Shown: positions 34,515-41,649 of the stretch, piece by piece
Layout: the number at the start of each line of letters is the position of its first letter
How positions within the stretch are numbered: the stretch's first letter is position 1
DNA from: Chitinivibrionales bacterium
GTDB taxonomy: Bacteria; Fibrobacterota; Chitinivibrionia; Chitinivibrionales; JANQEN01
Reading direction: 5' to 3'
DNA: 41,649 bases
NCBI GenBank assembly: GCA_028278335.1
Contig: JANQEN010000051.1
Span: 1 to 41,649, forward strand
The notes under the pieces: generated by a model
Told to the model about the DNA's origin: nothing
Seen by the model: only the letters and a program-made list of their open reading frames with translations
Databases searched by the model: none
Position numbers and translations under genes: made by a program

Positions 34515-35267
34515 TTATGTTTTATTAATTATTGGCGACGCTTCAGGATTAAAGGGATTCGTTCGTACTGCCAAGGAAAAAAGATAGGGATAATCCTGCT
34601 TTAAATGTTCCATATAGTTAAGCCACTGAACAATTAAAAGCGCGTAAGCCCGTTTCATATCATTGCTGATATGATCTTTATCCTTTTGTGGTAAATCATC
34701 TAAGGTTGGACGAACCGAAAGTTCCTCTGTTAAATGGAGCAGAGCCCATAGTAAATCGGTAAACTTCTCATGCTCAAGTAAGTTGGCGTTTCCCAGAAGA
34801 TCAATAAAAAAGCTTCTTTTGCTACTGAGTTTCTTTTCGATGTCTTTGGTATTTGACAAAAAGGCATTAATTTCGTACGGAAAGGAAAGTGTGGTACTTC
34901 GCGCTTCGGTAAAATTCTTTTTCTTCCACTGGGTGTCAATCTTTAGATGGCCACAGTATCCATCATGATTAGCACAAAAACCTGAGAGTTCTTTAAGCAG
35001 TTCAGTACCTATTTCCGAGAAAAATATGCCGATTACCATATTCAGCTTTTTTAATAGGGAGCGTTTCTCATGGGCTTCCAGTAAACGATGAATAATAAGA
35101 GTCACCAGTAACACCTCAATTGGTACAAAGGCAACATCACCCACCATATAAATAAAGATATGGTGGGGATCATGAAAAATGAGGTAGTGTAAAAAATAGA
35201 AGAGTGCAGAGAGCGAAATTAGAAGAACAATGAGAAAGAGCTGCCACCGTTTTGAACCTTTTTTCAT
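34515..35267 (-). CDS. Two-helix membrane protein, unknown function
   Basis: This 250-residue protein has two N-terminal membrane helices (residues ~8-28 and ~38-60), the second in the phrase YMVGDVAFVPIEVLLVTLIIHRLL, followed by a helical cytoplasmic domain of ~185 residues. I cannot name a family, although this membrane segment looks like one that recurs in uncharacterised proteins of anaerobes. The soluble part contains FCANHDGYCGHL, two cysteines and histidines that could sense metal or redox state. It lies between the DOMON gene (14 bp) and desulfoferrodoxin (27 bp), so it belongs to the operon and may have a regulatory or anchoring role, which is inference. Confidence 0.75.
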   Translation of the reverse strand: MKKGSKRWQLFLIVLLISLSALFYFLHYLIFHDPHHIFIYMVGDVAFVPIEVLLVTLIIHRLLEAHEKRSLLKKLNMVIGIFFSEIGTELLKELSGFCANHDGYCGHLKIDTQWKKKNFTEARSTTLSFPYEINAFLSNTKDIEKKLSSKRSFFIDLLGNANLLEHEKFTDLLWALLHLTEELSVRPTLDDLPQKDKDHISNDMKRAYALLIVQWLNYMEHLKQDYPYLFSLAVRTNPFNPEASPIINKT

Positions 35268-35281
35268 AGAGTATGATATCC

Positions 35282-35818
35282 TTAAAAAACTATCTTTTTC
35301 TTTGCTAATGCAACATGGGGTGAATAAAAATCATCATTCTCACCAGCTAAAAAAATTACCTTTGTTTCCTGTAGACTTCGAATAATGCCGTCCTTTGCAT
35401 CACCACTGTTAAGAGGTATGGTAAATCCAATTGTGGTCACACCCTCCTTCTCCCGGCTATATATTTCTGTAAGATCATTGGTACCACTAATCGTGGTGTC
35501 TGGTAGAAACTTAAATGCATCAGTTCCAAAATGGTCCTGAATGATCGTATGACCGTTTTTATTACACCCAATAATGATATTGGCATCCTTAAGCTTTTTT
35601 CCTGGATTAAAGGCAATAGCAACCCAACCAGTTGTTTTATAGGAAAGCTTTGCAATAAGATTGTTATCCTTTACTCTATAGGAAAAGGTAAATTTTTTAA
35701 CCACAACATTTTTAAAGAGAGATTCAAATGAATCACGAATGATGGCTAAGCCATCTTTTTCTTTTTTTGCAAATACCATACCATTTACTATTAGTAGCAG
35801 AATGAGGAACTTTTTCAT
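35282..35818 (-). CDS. Exported DOMON-domain protein
   Basis: This 178-residue protein has a signal peptide (MKKFLILLLIVNGMVFA) and a DOMON fold: FTFSYRVKDNNLIAKLSYKTTGWVAIAFNPGKKLKDANIIIG, then TDLTEIYSREKEGVTTIGFTIPL. DOMON domains bind haem or sugars and often act in extracytoplasmic electron transfer. A histidine in HTIIQDHFG and others near the end (PHVALAKKK) could be ligands. It should be periplasmic. It sits 45 bp after the MBL-rhodanese gene and 14 bp before the membrane protein gene in the same run, so a role in envelope redox or sulfur stress is plausible. Confidence 0.8.
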   Translation of the reverse strand: MKKFLILLLIVNGMVFAKKEKDGLAIIRDSFESLFKNVVVKKFTFSYRVKDNNLIAKLSYKTTGWVAIAFNPGKKLKDANIIIGCNKNGHTIIQDHFGTDAFKFLPDTTISGTNDLTEIYSREKEGVTTIGFTIPLNSGDAKDGIIRSLQETKVIFLAGENDDFYSPHVALAKKKIVF

Positions 35819-35863
35819 AGTATCCTACCTTATAAATACAGTTATGTTATGTAGTTGTATGTA

Positions 35864-36943
35864 TTATAATTCATTCCAGGACAACATGCCACCGGCTAAA
35901 ACAGAAACCTTAGGAAATCCAGCCATAGACAAAATCTGTGCACCGGTATAGGCCCGGCCACCGGAACGACAAACCATGACCACCTCTTTTTCACGATACG
36001 GTTCTAAATCAGTGATCTTTCGACTGAGTGAAGCAATAGGTACGTGAATTACTCCATCAATTTTGCCCAGGGGACCAACAAGCTCCTCAGCTTCACGCAC
36101 ATCAACAAGAATGGGTGGTTCTGAACTGTTCATTTTCTGTTTTAGCACTGACGGCGGTATAGAGGCAACCTCAACCTCATTGGCACCAATATCAATTGTC
36201 CCCTTTACTTCACAGGCAGGAGCATCTGTAGGGATCCAAGCTGCTTTGGGATCACGGGCACAGGCGTAGTTTGCTTTGAGCACATCCTTCATCCAATCTG
36301 CAGGGCCAAGCTTAAGGTCTTCTAAGTAATGTATAAAGGCCTCTTTGCTCTCCATACTCTTTTTTAGGTGGGGATTTGTCTCTTTCTGTAGCTTTAGTGA
36401 TGAGGGTTCACGATCTCTGTAATCATGAGCTGGATAGACAATCAATTCCTCAGGAAGCTGACAAAACTTCTGTAAGGTTTCCCAATGCATACCGGGGTCA
36501 CCACCGGGCAAATCATCTCTTCCTGCACCACCATCATCTAAAAAAAGCGCATCACCGGTAAAAATCCTGTCTGGTAAAATAAGAGAAAAAGAATCTTTCG
36601 TATGTCCCGGTGAGTAGAGTATTTGTACAGGAATATCTCCCAACAAATCCCAACTAAACCCATCGACCACTCTAAAGGTTGCGCACTTTGAGGGAGAATT
36701 GACATAGGTAACATAATCACAGTTAAATATATCCTTAAGAGAAGCTGATCCCGATATATGATCCGCATGAGTATGAGTGTCAATGACTTGCGTTAAATGC
36801 AAACCTCGCTCTTTACAAAGGTTAGCATAATCATTTACATGATCAATGACTGGATCAATAATTACCGCTTCCTCTTTACCTGGGACGGCTATAAGATAGG
36901 ATTTACAGGCATGGGGATTTAGCTGTTCACAATGATAGGTCAT
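35864..36943 (-). CDS. ETHE1-like metallo-beta-lactamase fold + rhodanese protein
   Basis: This 359-residue cytosolic protein joins a metallo-beta-lactamase fold (residues 1-~255) and a rhodanese domain (~265-359). The metal motif is THTHADH (H57, H59, D61, H62), followed by YSPGHTKDS, FTGDAL and PAHDY, as in ETHE1-type persulfide dioxygenases, which oxidise glutathione or low-molecular persulfide to sulfite. The rhodanese active-site Cys is C325 in VCRSGGRAYTG and can transfer sulfane sulfur, so the two steps are joined in one chain. GAGG precedes the ATG at 36943. It is 31 bp downstream of the rhomboid gene. Its presence next to superoxide reductase suggests combined defence against oxygen and sulfide. 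Confidence 0.9.
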   Translation of the reverse strand: MTYHCEQLNPHACKSYLIAVPGKEEAVIIDPVIDHVNDYANLCKERGLHLTQVIDTHTHADHISGSASLKDIFNCDYVTYVNSPSKCATFRVVDGFSWDLLGDIPVQILYSPGHTKDSFSLILPDRIFTGDALFLDDGGAGRDDLPGGDPGMHWETLQKFCQLPEELIVYPAHDYRDREPSSLKLQKETNPHLKKSMESKEAFIHYLEDLKLGPADWMKDVLKANYACARDPKAAWIPTDAPACEVKGTIDIGANEVEVASIPPSVLKQKMNSSEPPILVDVREAEELVGPLGKIDGVIHVPIASLSRKITDLEPYREKEVVMVCRSGGRAYTGAQILSMAGFPKVSVLAGGMLSWNEL

Positions 36944-36974
36944 AGTGCCTCCTCTATTTTAGGTTGTGTGCTAG

Positions 36975-37736
36975 TTATCTTTGATATCGTCGAACCATCT
37001 TTGTTGTGACGCCTCGTTTCTTTTTACATTCGGCAATTCGTTTATTATTACAAAACGCTTTGAGCATAAAAATACCTGCCACAAACCCTCCAATGTGGGC
37101 CCAAAAGGCCACACCACCAGTGCCGGTATCAAACATACCACCAAAGAGTTGGAAAACAAACCAGTATCCCAGCATGAGAAAGGCTGGCACAACAATCCGA
37201 GTAAAGAAGAATCCAAAGAAGACCAGCATATGGACCGGTGCCTTTGGGAATAGTATCGCATAGGCTCCCATAACACCTCCAATAGCACCAGAGGCACCAA
37301 CCATTGGGGCGAGGCTCGTTGGTGAGGAGAGCACTTGCACTGCAGCTGCAGCAATTCCGCAGAGAATATAAAAAATTAAAAACTTGAATGAGCCCAATGC
37401 ATCCTCTACATTATCACCGAATATGGCTAAAAACCACATGTTTCCAATCAAATGAAACCACCCACCATGCATAAACATAGAGGTGATAAGGCTAATCCAA
37501 TTTGGTTGGCCATCTAATACGCAAACAACCCCTTTACCAATTGGAATTTGTGTACCCTCAGCTACAGTCCTCATAAGCTCACCGGGGATTACACCATATT
37601 GACACACCGATTTAACCAACTGTGGTCCAAATCCCATACCCTGCACAAAAATCCACACTGCAATGTTTGCAGCGATTAAAAGATAGGTAACAATGGAAGT
37701 GTGCACAGTTGGATTATCATCACGTATGGGAAACAT
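36975..37736 (-). CDS. Rhomboid family intramembrane serine protease
   Basis: This 253-residue protein has six or more membrane helices and the rhomboid motifs: HGGWFHLIGNMWFL (H90, N99), the nucleophile GASGAIGG (Ser149) and the catalytic histidine in FWAHIGGF (His214). It cleaves membrane-spanning substrates within the inner membrane. A long loop between helices 1 and 2 (residues ~38-80) with two cysteines is typical of this bacterial subgroup. It lies 43 bp after the hydroxylase gene and 31 bp before the MBL-rhodanese gene in the same orientation. Its substrate may be encoded in the operon, which is speculation. Confidence 0.95.
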   Translation of the reverse strand: MFPIRDDNPTVHTSIVTYLLIAANIAVWIFVQGMGFGPQLVKSVCQYGVIPGELMRTVAEGTQIPIGKGVVCVLDGQPNWISLITSMFMHGGWFHLIGNMWFLAIFGDNVEDALGSFKFLIFYILCGIAAAAVQVLSSPTSLAPMVGASGAIGGVMGAYAILFPKAPVHMLVFFGFFFTRIVVPAFLMLGYWFVFQLFGGMFDTGTGGVAFWAHIGGFVAGIFMLKAFCNNKRIAECKKKRGVTTKMVRRYQR

Positions 37737-37779
37737 AGATACCTTTCTCTACAAGTCCACGTTGTTTATTCATGAGATG

Positions 37780-38640
37780 CTATTGAGAAACGCTAGCTAC
37801 TTTTTTATCCAAAAAAGGAAGAAAGAATCGCCAGGCAAGATTATCGGGAAATTGCTCTTCGCCTTTAAAACCAATCTCCTCGGGCTGTTTATCCAAAGGC
37901 ATATAGGCAGTTTTAAAGAGCCAATCCCAAATACTAAATACTATTCCAAAATTGGTCCCCGCCTTTCCCCGCAATGCCTTTTCATGATGCCAGATATGCA
38001 TTTTAGCTGAATTAAATATATAGCGGAGCGGCCCCCAGGAAATAGCAAGATTGGCATGATTTAAGTGGCCAATGGCTGTGGAGAATACCGCAACAATCAA
38101 TACAACATCAATTCCAGCACCCAAAAGGGTAATTGGGACATATTTTGCACTGTTATAAAGAAGCGTTTCAAACCAATGAAATCGGAAATTACCGATCCAA
38201 TCCATCTCCTTAATTGAATGGTGCACGCGATGAAACTTCCAGAGCCAGTTAACTCGATGAAGTGCATTATGAATACACCATTCAGTAAAATCAGCAATAA
38301 CTAAATAAATTGGTATTTGCATCCACATTGGAAGATTGACTATAGCCTTCACCCCATGCAAGTCCAGCTTTGCTATTTGTAAAAAAATAGAATCAAAAAC
38401 TCCATATATTGTGGATAAAACTGCATCAAAGGCTGGCGTTATTAAAAAGTCCTTTTTAAAAAGAATAATGATGACCAGTGAGAGTATATTGCCATTAAAG
38501 AATAACCAAAAATAGTCCTGGAAAACAAGAGGTCGAACCAACGGCTGATGTCGCCATGGTTTAATTCGCTCTGCAATAAGGCATCCCAATGATACTAATA
38601 AAAGCCATATCTCATACTGTTTCAATAGTGACATTACCAT
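37780..38640 (-). CDS. Sterol desaturase/fatty acid hydroxylase family protein
   Basis: This 286-residue membrane protein has at least four hydrophobic segments and the histidine clusters of the diiron hydroxylase superfamily: H124xxxH128 (HNALH), H137xxH140H141 (HRVHH), H192/H195 (GHLNH) and H215xxH218H219 (HIWHH). These enzymes hydroxylate or desaturate lipids using oxygen. ATG at 38640 is preferred over an in-frame start at 38667 because AAAGGA stands seven bases before it. It is the first gene of the nine-gene run ending at the terminator at 32435. The 17-bp palindrome 45 bp upstream may control the whole run. Confidence 0.9.
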   Translation of the reverse strand: MVMSLLKQYEIWLLLVSLGCLIAERIKPWRHQPLVRPLVFQDYFWLFFNGNILSLVIIILFKKDFLITPAFDAVLSTIYGVFDSIFLQIAKLDLHGVKAIVNLPMWMQIPIYLVIADFTEWCIHNALHRVNWLWKFHRVHHSIKEMDWIGNFRFHWFETLLYNSAKYVPITLLGAGIDVVLIVAVFSTAIGHLNHANLAISWGPLRYIFNSAKMHIWHHEKALRGKAGTNFGIVFSIWDWLFKTAYMPLDKQPEEIGFKGEEQFPDNLAWRFFLPFLDKKVASVSQ

Positions 38641-38684
38641 GTGTGATCCTTTAAGTAAACTAACCATTTTCCAGTTTAAAAAAA

Positions 38685-38701
38685 AATAACATAATGTTAT
38701 T
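38685..38701 (-). promoter_or_regulatory. Palindromic operator candidate upstream of the stress operon
   Basis: AATAACATAATGTTATT is a perfect 8-1-8 palindrome located 45-61 bp before the start of the first operon gene, and a partial copy TATAACATTT follows at about 38710-38719. The 7-1-7 core resembles the layout of Fur/PerR boxes, although the bases differ from the Bacillus PerR consensus. It lies between the divergent operon and the histidine kinase gene and could affect both. Confidence 0.5.
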
Positions 38702-38887
38702 AGCTAAATATAACATTTCTTTCTTGAATAAGAGATTGATTACCAAGCTATACTGAATAAAATTAGTTAGAAATTTGTTGCATTATGATGTGGCATTTCT
38801 TAAGTTACAGGATACACTTTTTATTCCTTCTTAATGGTCTAGAGAGTAAGATAATTCTATTCGATTGGTTGGGGGAAGGAACACATA

Positions 38888-40453
38888 ATGGGCGCTACTA
38901 ATAAAAATAGTCCGCAAAATATTCTCGACTTCCCAAAGATTTTTCATCATCTACCTCTCTGTGTAATGATTTTTGATAAGGCTGGTAAATTTATTTATTG
39001 GAACCCTGCAGCCAAGGACATATGGCTACAAGAACCTCCAAAGGAGTACTCTCTTTTTGAGGATCCAAATATACAAGCTGAAGGACTGCATGAAAAAGCA
39101 ATGAGTCTTTCCGATGGCGATCCTTTACCTCCAAAGGAGTATTGGATCAATTTACATGATGTAAACCCGCAACTTCCTGATTCACCGGTCTATTTAAAAT
39201 CCTATGGCTACGTAATTAAAAATGAAAATAACGATCTTGAGTTTATCGTTAGTATTCATGAAGATAAAACAGAACAGAAACAGGCTGAAAAAAATAGACA
39301 TAAAACAGAGGAACGCTTTTTGCGGTCCCAAAAGATGGAAGCAATCGGCCAGTTAGCCGGTGGAATCGCTCACGACTTCAATAACCAACTCACCGGCATT
39401 ATTGGTTGTGCTGATATACTAAAGGAGAGCCTCTCCGACAATCCGGATCTACACGAACTTTCTGAAATTATTGTCCAGTCTGCAGAACGTTGTTCGAACC
39501 TGACTAACCAGCTGTTAGCCTTTGCCAGAAAGGGTAAGTATAAATCAACCAATGTCAACATTCACACCATAATAGGTGATGTTTTTTCCATTTTAGAGAT
39601 GAGTGTTCATAAAAAAATCATTATTCACCGTGATCTTGAGGCAAAGATTCCCATCACTCGGGGAGATCCCAATCAAATAAACAGCGTATTTCTTAACCTC
39701 ACCCGCAATGCCGCTGATGCCATGCCCTATGGTGGTGATTTGACACTTACGACGAAAAATGTCCACTTTAAAGAAGATGATATGAATGGCATTGCCCTGG
39801 GATTAAATCCTGGCCATTATATTATTGTATCAATAGGTGATACTGGACTTGGCCTTGATAAGGAGACGCTTAGAAGAATCTTTGAACCCTTTTTTACTAC
39901 CAAGGAGATGGGTCAAGCCACTGGTATGGGCCTTTCCGCATCCTACGGCATTATTAAAAACCACGCTGGCTCTATTGATGTAACCAGCACCAAAGGCAAG
40001 GGCACCACCTTTGATATCTATCTTCCGGTTACTCAGGAAACCGAATATGCAAAAAAGCAGGACCTCTCAGGAGAGGTGCCGGTTGAGTTTGCCGAAGTGC
40101 TCCTGGTTGATGATGAACAGATTGTTCTTGATACTTCGGCAAATATGTTGAAGCTTGCTGGGTACAATGTAACAAAATGTAGAAATAGTCGTGAAGCTGT
40201 TGAGATATATCGAAAATCCCATAAAAAGTTTGACATTGTTCTATTGGATATGCTGATGCCTGATCTTGACGGTTTGGAAACTTTTTTAGAGATGCGCTCA
40301 ATAAACCCCAATATAAAGGTACTATTCCTTTCTGGGTATAGCATTGACGAGTCAGTCCAAAAAATTGTTGATGAGGGTATGGCAGAATATATTCAAAAAC
40401 CCTTTACAAAAGATGTGTTGCTAAAACGGGTTTCAACGATTCTTCGACAATAA
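38888..40453 (+). CDS. Hybrid histidine kinase: PAS, HisKA, HATPase, receiver
   Basis: This 521-residue protein has no membrane segment. A PAS domain covers about residues 17-130, ending in VSIHEDKTEQ. HisKA follows with the phosphorylated His162 in LAGGIAHDFNN. The ATPase domain has an N box (NLTRNAADAMP, N274), a G1 box GDTGLGLD and a G2-like GMGLSASYGI. The C-terminal receiver has the acidic pair D408/D409 and the phosphoacceptor Asp454 (VLLDMLMPDLDG). It therefore senses a cytosolic signal, possibly through the PAS domain, and relays phosphate internally. No output regulator is adjacent. It diverges from the stress operon across a 247-bp spacer that carries the palindrome, so a link with that operon is possible but unproven. 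Confidence 0.93.
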   Translation: MGATNKNSPQNILDFPKIFHHLPLCVMIFDKAGKFIYWNPAAKDIWLQEPPKEYSLFEDPNIQAEGLHEKAMSLSDGDPLPPKEYWINLHDVNPQLPDSPVYLKSYGYVIKNENNDLEFIVSIHEDKTEQKQAEKNRHKTEERFLRSQKMEAIGQLAGGIAHDFNNQLTGIIGCADILKESLSDNPDLHELSEIIVQSAERCSNLTNQLLAFARKGKYKSTNVNIHTIIGDVFSILEMSVHKKIIIHRDLEAKIPITRGDPNQINSVFLNLTRNAADAMPYGGDLTLTTKNVHFKEDDMNGIALGLNPGHYIIVSIGDTGLGLDKETLRRIFEPFFTTKEMGQATGMGLSASYGIIKNHAGSIDVTSTKGKGTTFDIYLPVTQETEYAKKQDLSGEVPVEFAEVLLVDDEQIVLDTSANMLKLAGYNVTKCRNSREAVEIYRKSHKKFDIVLLDMLMPDLDGLETFLEMRSINPNIKVLFLSGYSIDESVQKIVDEGMAEYIQKPFTKDVLLKRVSTILRQ

Positions 40454-40519
40454 TTCCTATTACTATACTTAGTCAATTTACTTGGGGGTTTATGTCCTCA
40501 TCTTGATTATTTTTTATAA

Positions 40520-40657
40520 TCGCAGAGTTTTACGTATGATAAAGAAGCCGACAACGTTTATTATTACTTGTTTAAATTTAATGAGTTAGGAAACAAGCAG
40601 TGGGTCTTTAATGACGAATTCATCTTTATGGGGAATGATTTTTTTTCAAAAAAGTAA
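40520..40657 (+). pseudogene. Probable 3' remnant of a coding sequence
   Basis: An open stretch of 45 codons reads like protein, with ADNVYYYLFKFNELGNKQW and then FNDEFIFMGNDFFSKK before a stop. It begins just after an in-frame TAA and has no start codon or ribosome binding site near the front. It is the most gene-like sequence in the 366-bp gap between the kinase and the secreted protein, so it is probably the end of a lost gene. I recognise no family. Confidence 0.4.
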
Positions 40658-40819
40658 TTATTGAAAATCGGCCTTATCAGTATAAATAAGAGTATTTTTG
40701 CTCAATAAAGGCTTTGGTTCACATTTATTGACCTTGCAGCAATTATACTATTAGAGGTAGAATTATAGAGTGTTTGGTTCATAGTAGAACATAAATCACC
40801 TTATTCCAGAGGATCTATC

Positions 40820-41428
40820 ATGAAAGTAGTATCAGTTAATGTATTGCTCATGCTGTGCCTTGTAAGTCTTATAAGTGCTGGAGACACAAAAGAAATACCC
40901 GAGAAAATTAACAGCGAATATTCCGCACTGAAGGAGTATTCTGCAGACTTTGACGGTGATGGACTTCTTGACAAATTGATTATATTTGGGAAAAATGATG
41001 AAATTATATCCTACCTTGCAATATATTCGGGAGCAACAAGCCAAAACATCAGCACGATTCCCATTAATTATCGTTTTAACAATATCGACCTAAAGGACCT
41101 TAATCAAGATGAACGAGCAGATATCATTATCCACGAGGGTGAAGATGATATTTTTTGGGTATATACATTGCCAAAAAAATCAAAATACAAGCGGGTGATC
41201 ATACCCAAAAAGACCCGTCGACGCTATAAGAAAGAAGAGCGTATCTATTTCCACGTTAAGAGTCGTGGTGAAGTAGCCATTTATTCAACGGCCGGAAAAA
41301 AGCGATTCTCTAGGAAGATCCCTCAAGGAACAAGTGCAATCAAGTTAAAATTCTCTCCCGGCGATTGGATAGTTGAATTAGCAATGAAAGATTACAAACG
41401 CTACGAGAGAATTTCCATTGTTGAATAG
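40820..41428 (+). CDS. Secreted FG-GAP-like protein with C-terminal tail
   Basis: This 202-residue protein starts with a signal peptide (MKVVSVNVLLMLCLVSLISA). The centre has two calcium-type loops: DFDGDGLLDKLIIFG near residues 43-57 and DLNQDERADIIIHEG near 92-106, as in FG-GAP/VCBS blades. The end (GEVAIYSTAGKKRFSRKI, then FSPGDWIVEL) resembles the short beta-rich sorting tails of this lineage. It is probably displayed or released. The ATG at 40820 has AGAGGA upstream. No operon partner is visible. Confidence 0.8.
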   Translation: MKVVSVNVLLMLCLVSLISAGDTKEIPEKINSEYSALKEYSADFDGDGLLDKLIIFGKNDEIISYLAIYSGATSQNISTIPINYRFNNIDLKDLNQDERADIIIHEGEDDIFWVYTLPKKSKYKRVIIPKKTRRRYKKEERIYFHVKSRGEVAIYSTAGKKRFSRKIPQGTSAIKLKFSPGDWIVELAMKDYKRYERISIVE

Positions 41429-41482
41429 GTTGCATCTGTACCAAAAATACTCCTCTCTTTTCCTACCCATTTTTATAAATAC

Positions 41483-41649
41483 ATGGTATACTTAGGTATA
41501 CAGCACCCCATTTCACGCGACATGATTATCCCAGACTATGCAGTAGGAGTAGATGCAGAAGTGCAAGATTATGATTTAGTAAGACTTGAAGGTTTTGAAG
41601 GGCATATCTACAAGGTGATATGGCCAAAAAAGCCTGAAAGTCTTAATGG
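41483..41649 (+). CDS. Partial ORF running off the window
   Basis: A frame from ATG at 41483 stays open to the last base (55 codons) and reads as a plausible protein, for example MVYLGIQHPISRDMIIPDY and RLEGFEGHIYKVIWPKK. No ribosome binding site is visible, and a second ATG at 41522 is possible. The family cannot be judged from this fragment. Confidence 0.45.
   Translation, partial: MVYLGIQHPISRDMIIPDYAVGVDAEVQDYDLVRLEGFEGHIYKVIWPKKPESLN

Overview
The window is AT-rich bacterial chromosome from a diderm. Lipoprotein signal peptides, a large outer-membrane beta-barrel and periplasmic redoxins show the second membrane. Desulfoferrodoxin, rubrerythrin and rubredoxin point to an anaerobe or microaerophile. 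Three secreted proteins end in short beta-rich tails resembling the C-terminal sorting domains of Fibrobacterota and Bacteroidota (positions 8784-9476, 25056-26777, 40820-41428). I infer the Fibrobacterota/Chitinispirillia neighbourhood or a relative, with modest confidence, because no rRNA or phylogenetic marker is present. I recognised no tRNA, rRNA, CRISPR array, intact transposase or prophage.

Layout. 1-4059: repeat debris and a lone 1222-residue KaiC/RecA-like ATPase. 4584-8652: plus-strand AlkC-like DNA repair protein, DUF2200 protein, flavoprotein and compact FeoB-like transporter. 8726-12668: a minus-strand four-gene envelope redox operon (beta-barrel, CGCC redoxin, Cys-rich lipoprotein, and a secreted protein interrupted by one in-frame TGA followed by a SECIS-like hairpin). 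13053-14075: exported MsrB-MsrA fusion. 14248-14655: two hairpin repeats. 14941-17163: YyaL-like lipoprotein. 17297-21050: methionine block, with a MetA-homoserine dehydrogenase fusion facing an O-acetylhomoserine sulfhydrylase and an Rrf2 regulator. 21188-24493: three-gene envelope unit with a GT39-like membrane protein. 25056-31513: secreted subtilase, cupin, membrane proteins and lipoproteins. 31822-32220: decayed 42-nt tandem repeats. 32435-38640: a nine-gene minus-strand run, largely for oxygen and sulfur stress, ending in a strong terminator and preceded by a 17-bp palindrome. 38888-40453: hybrid histidine kinase. The window ends with a gene remnant, a secreted FG-GAP-like protein and a partial ORF.

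How the genes fit together. Methionine: the fusion should make homoserine and acylate it; Glu111 predicts O-acetylhomoserine, the substrate of the neighbouring sulfhydrylase, and the Rrf2 protein with three IscR-spaced cysteines may regulate the block. Oxidative stress: superoxide reductase makes peroxide, rubrerythrin and rubredoxin reduce it, a GDT1-ferritin-like fusion may handle Mn or Fe, and an ETHE1-rhodanese protein handles persulfide. Msr and the CGCC-redoxin operon add envelope redox repair. The items most worth following up are the candidate selenoprotein, the GDT1-ferritin fusion, the MetA-Hom fusion and a 143-nt structured repeat whose two copies show compensatory base changes.
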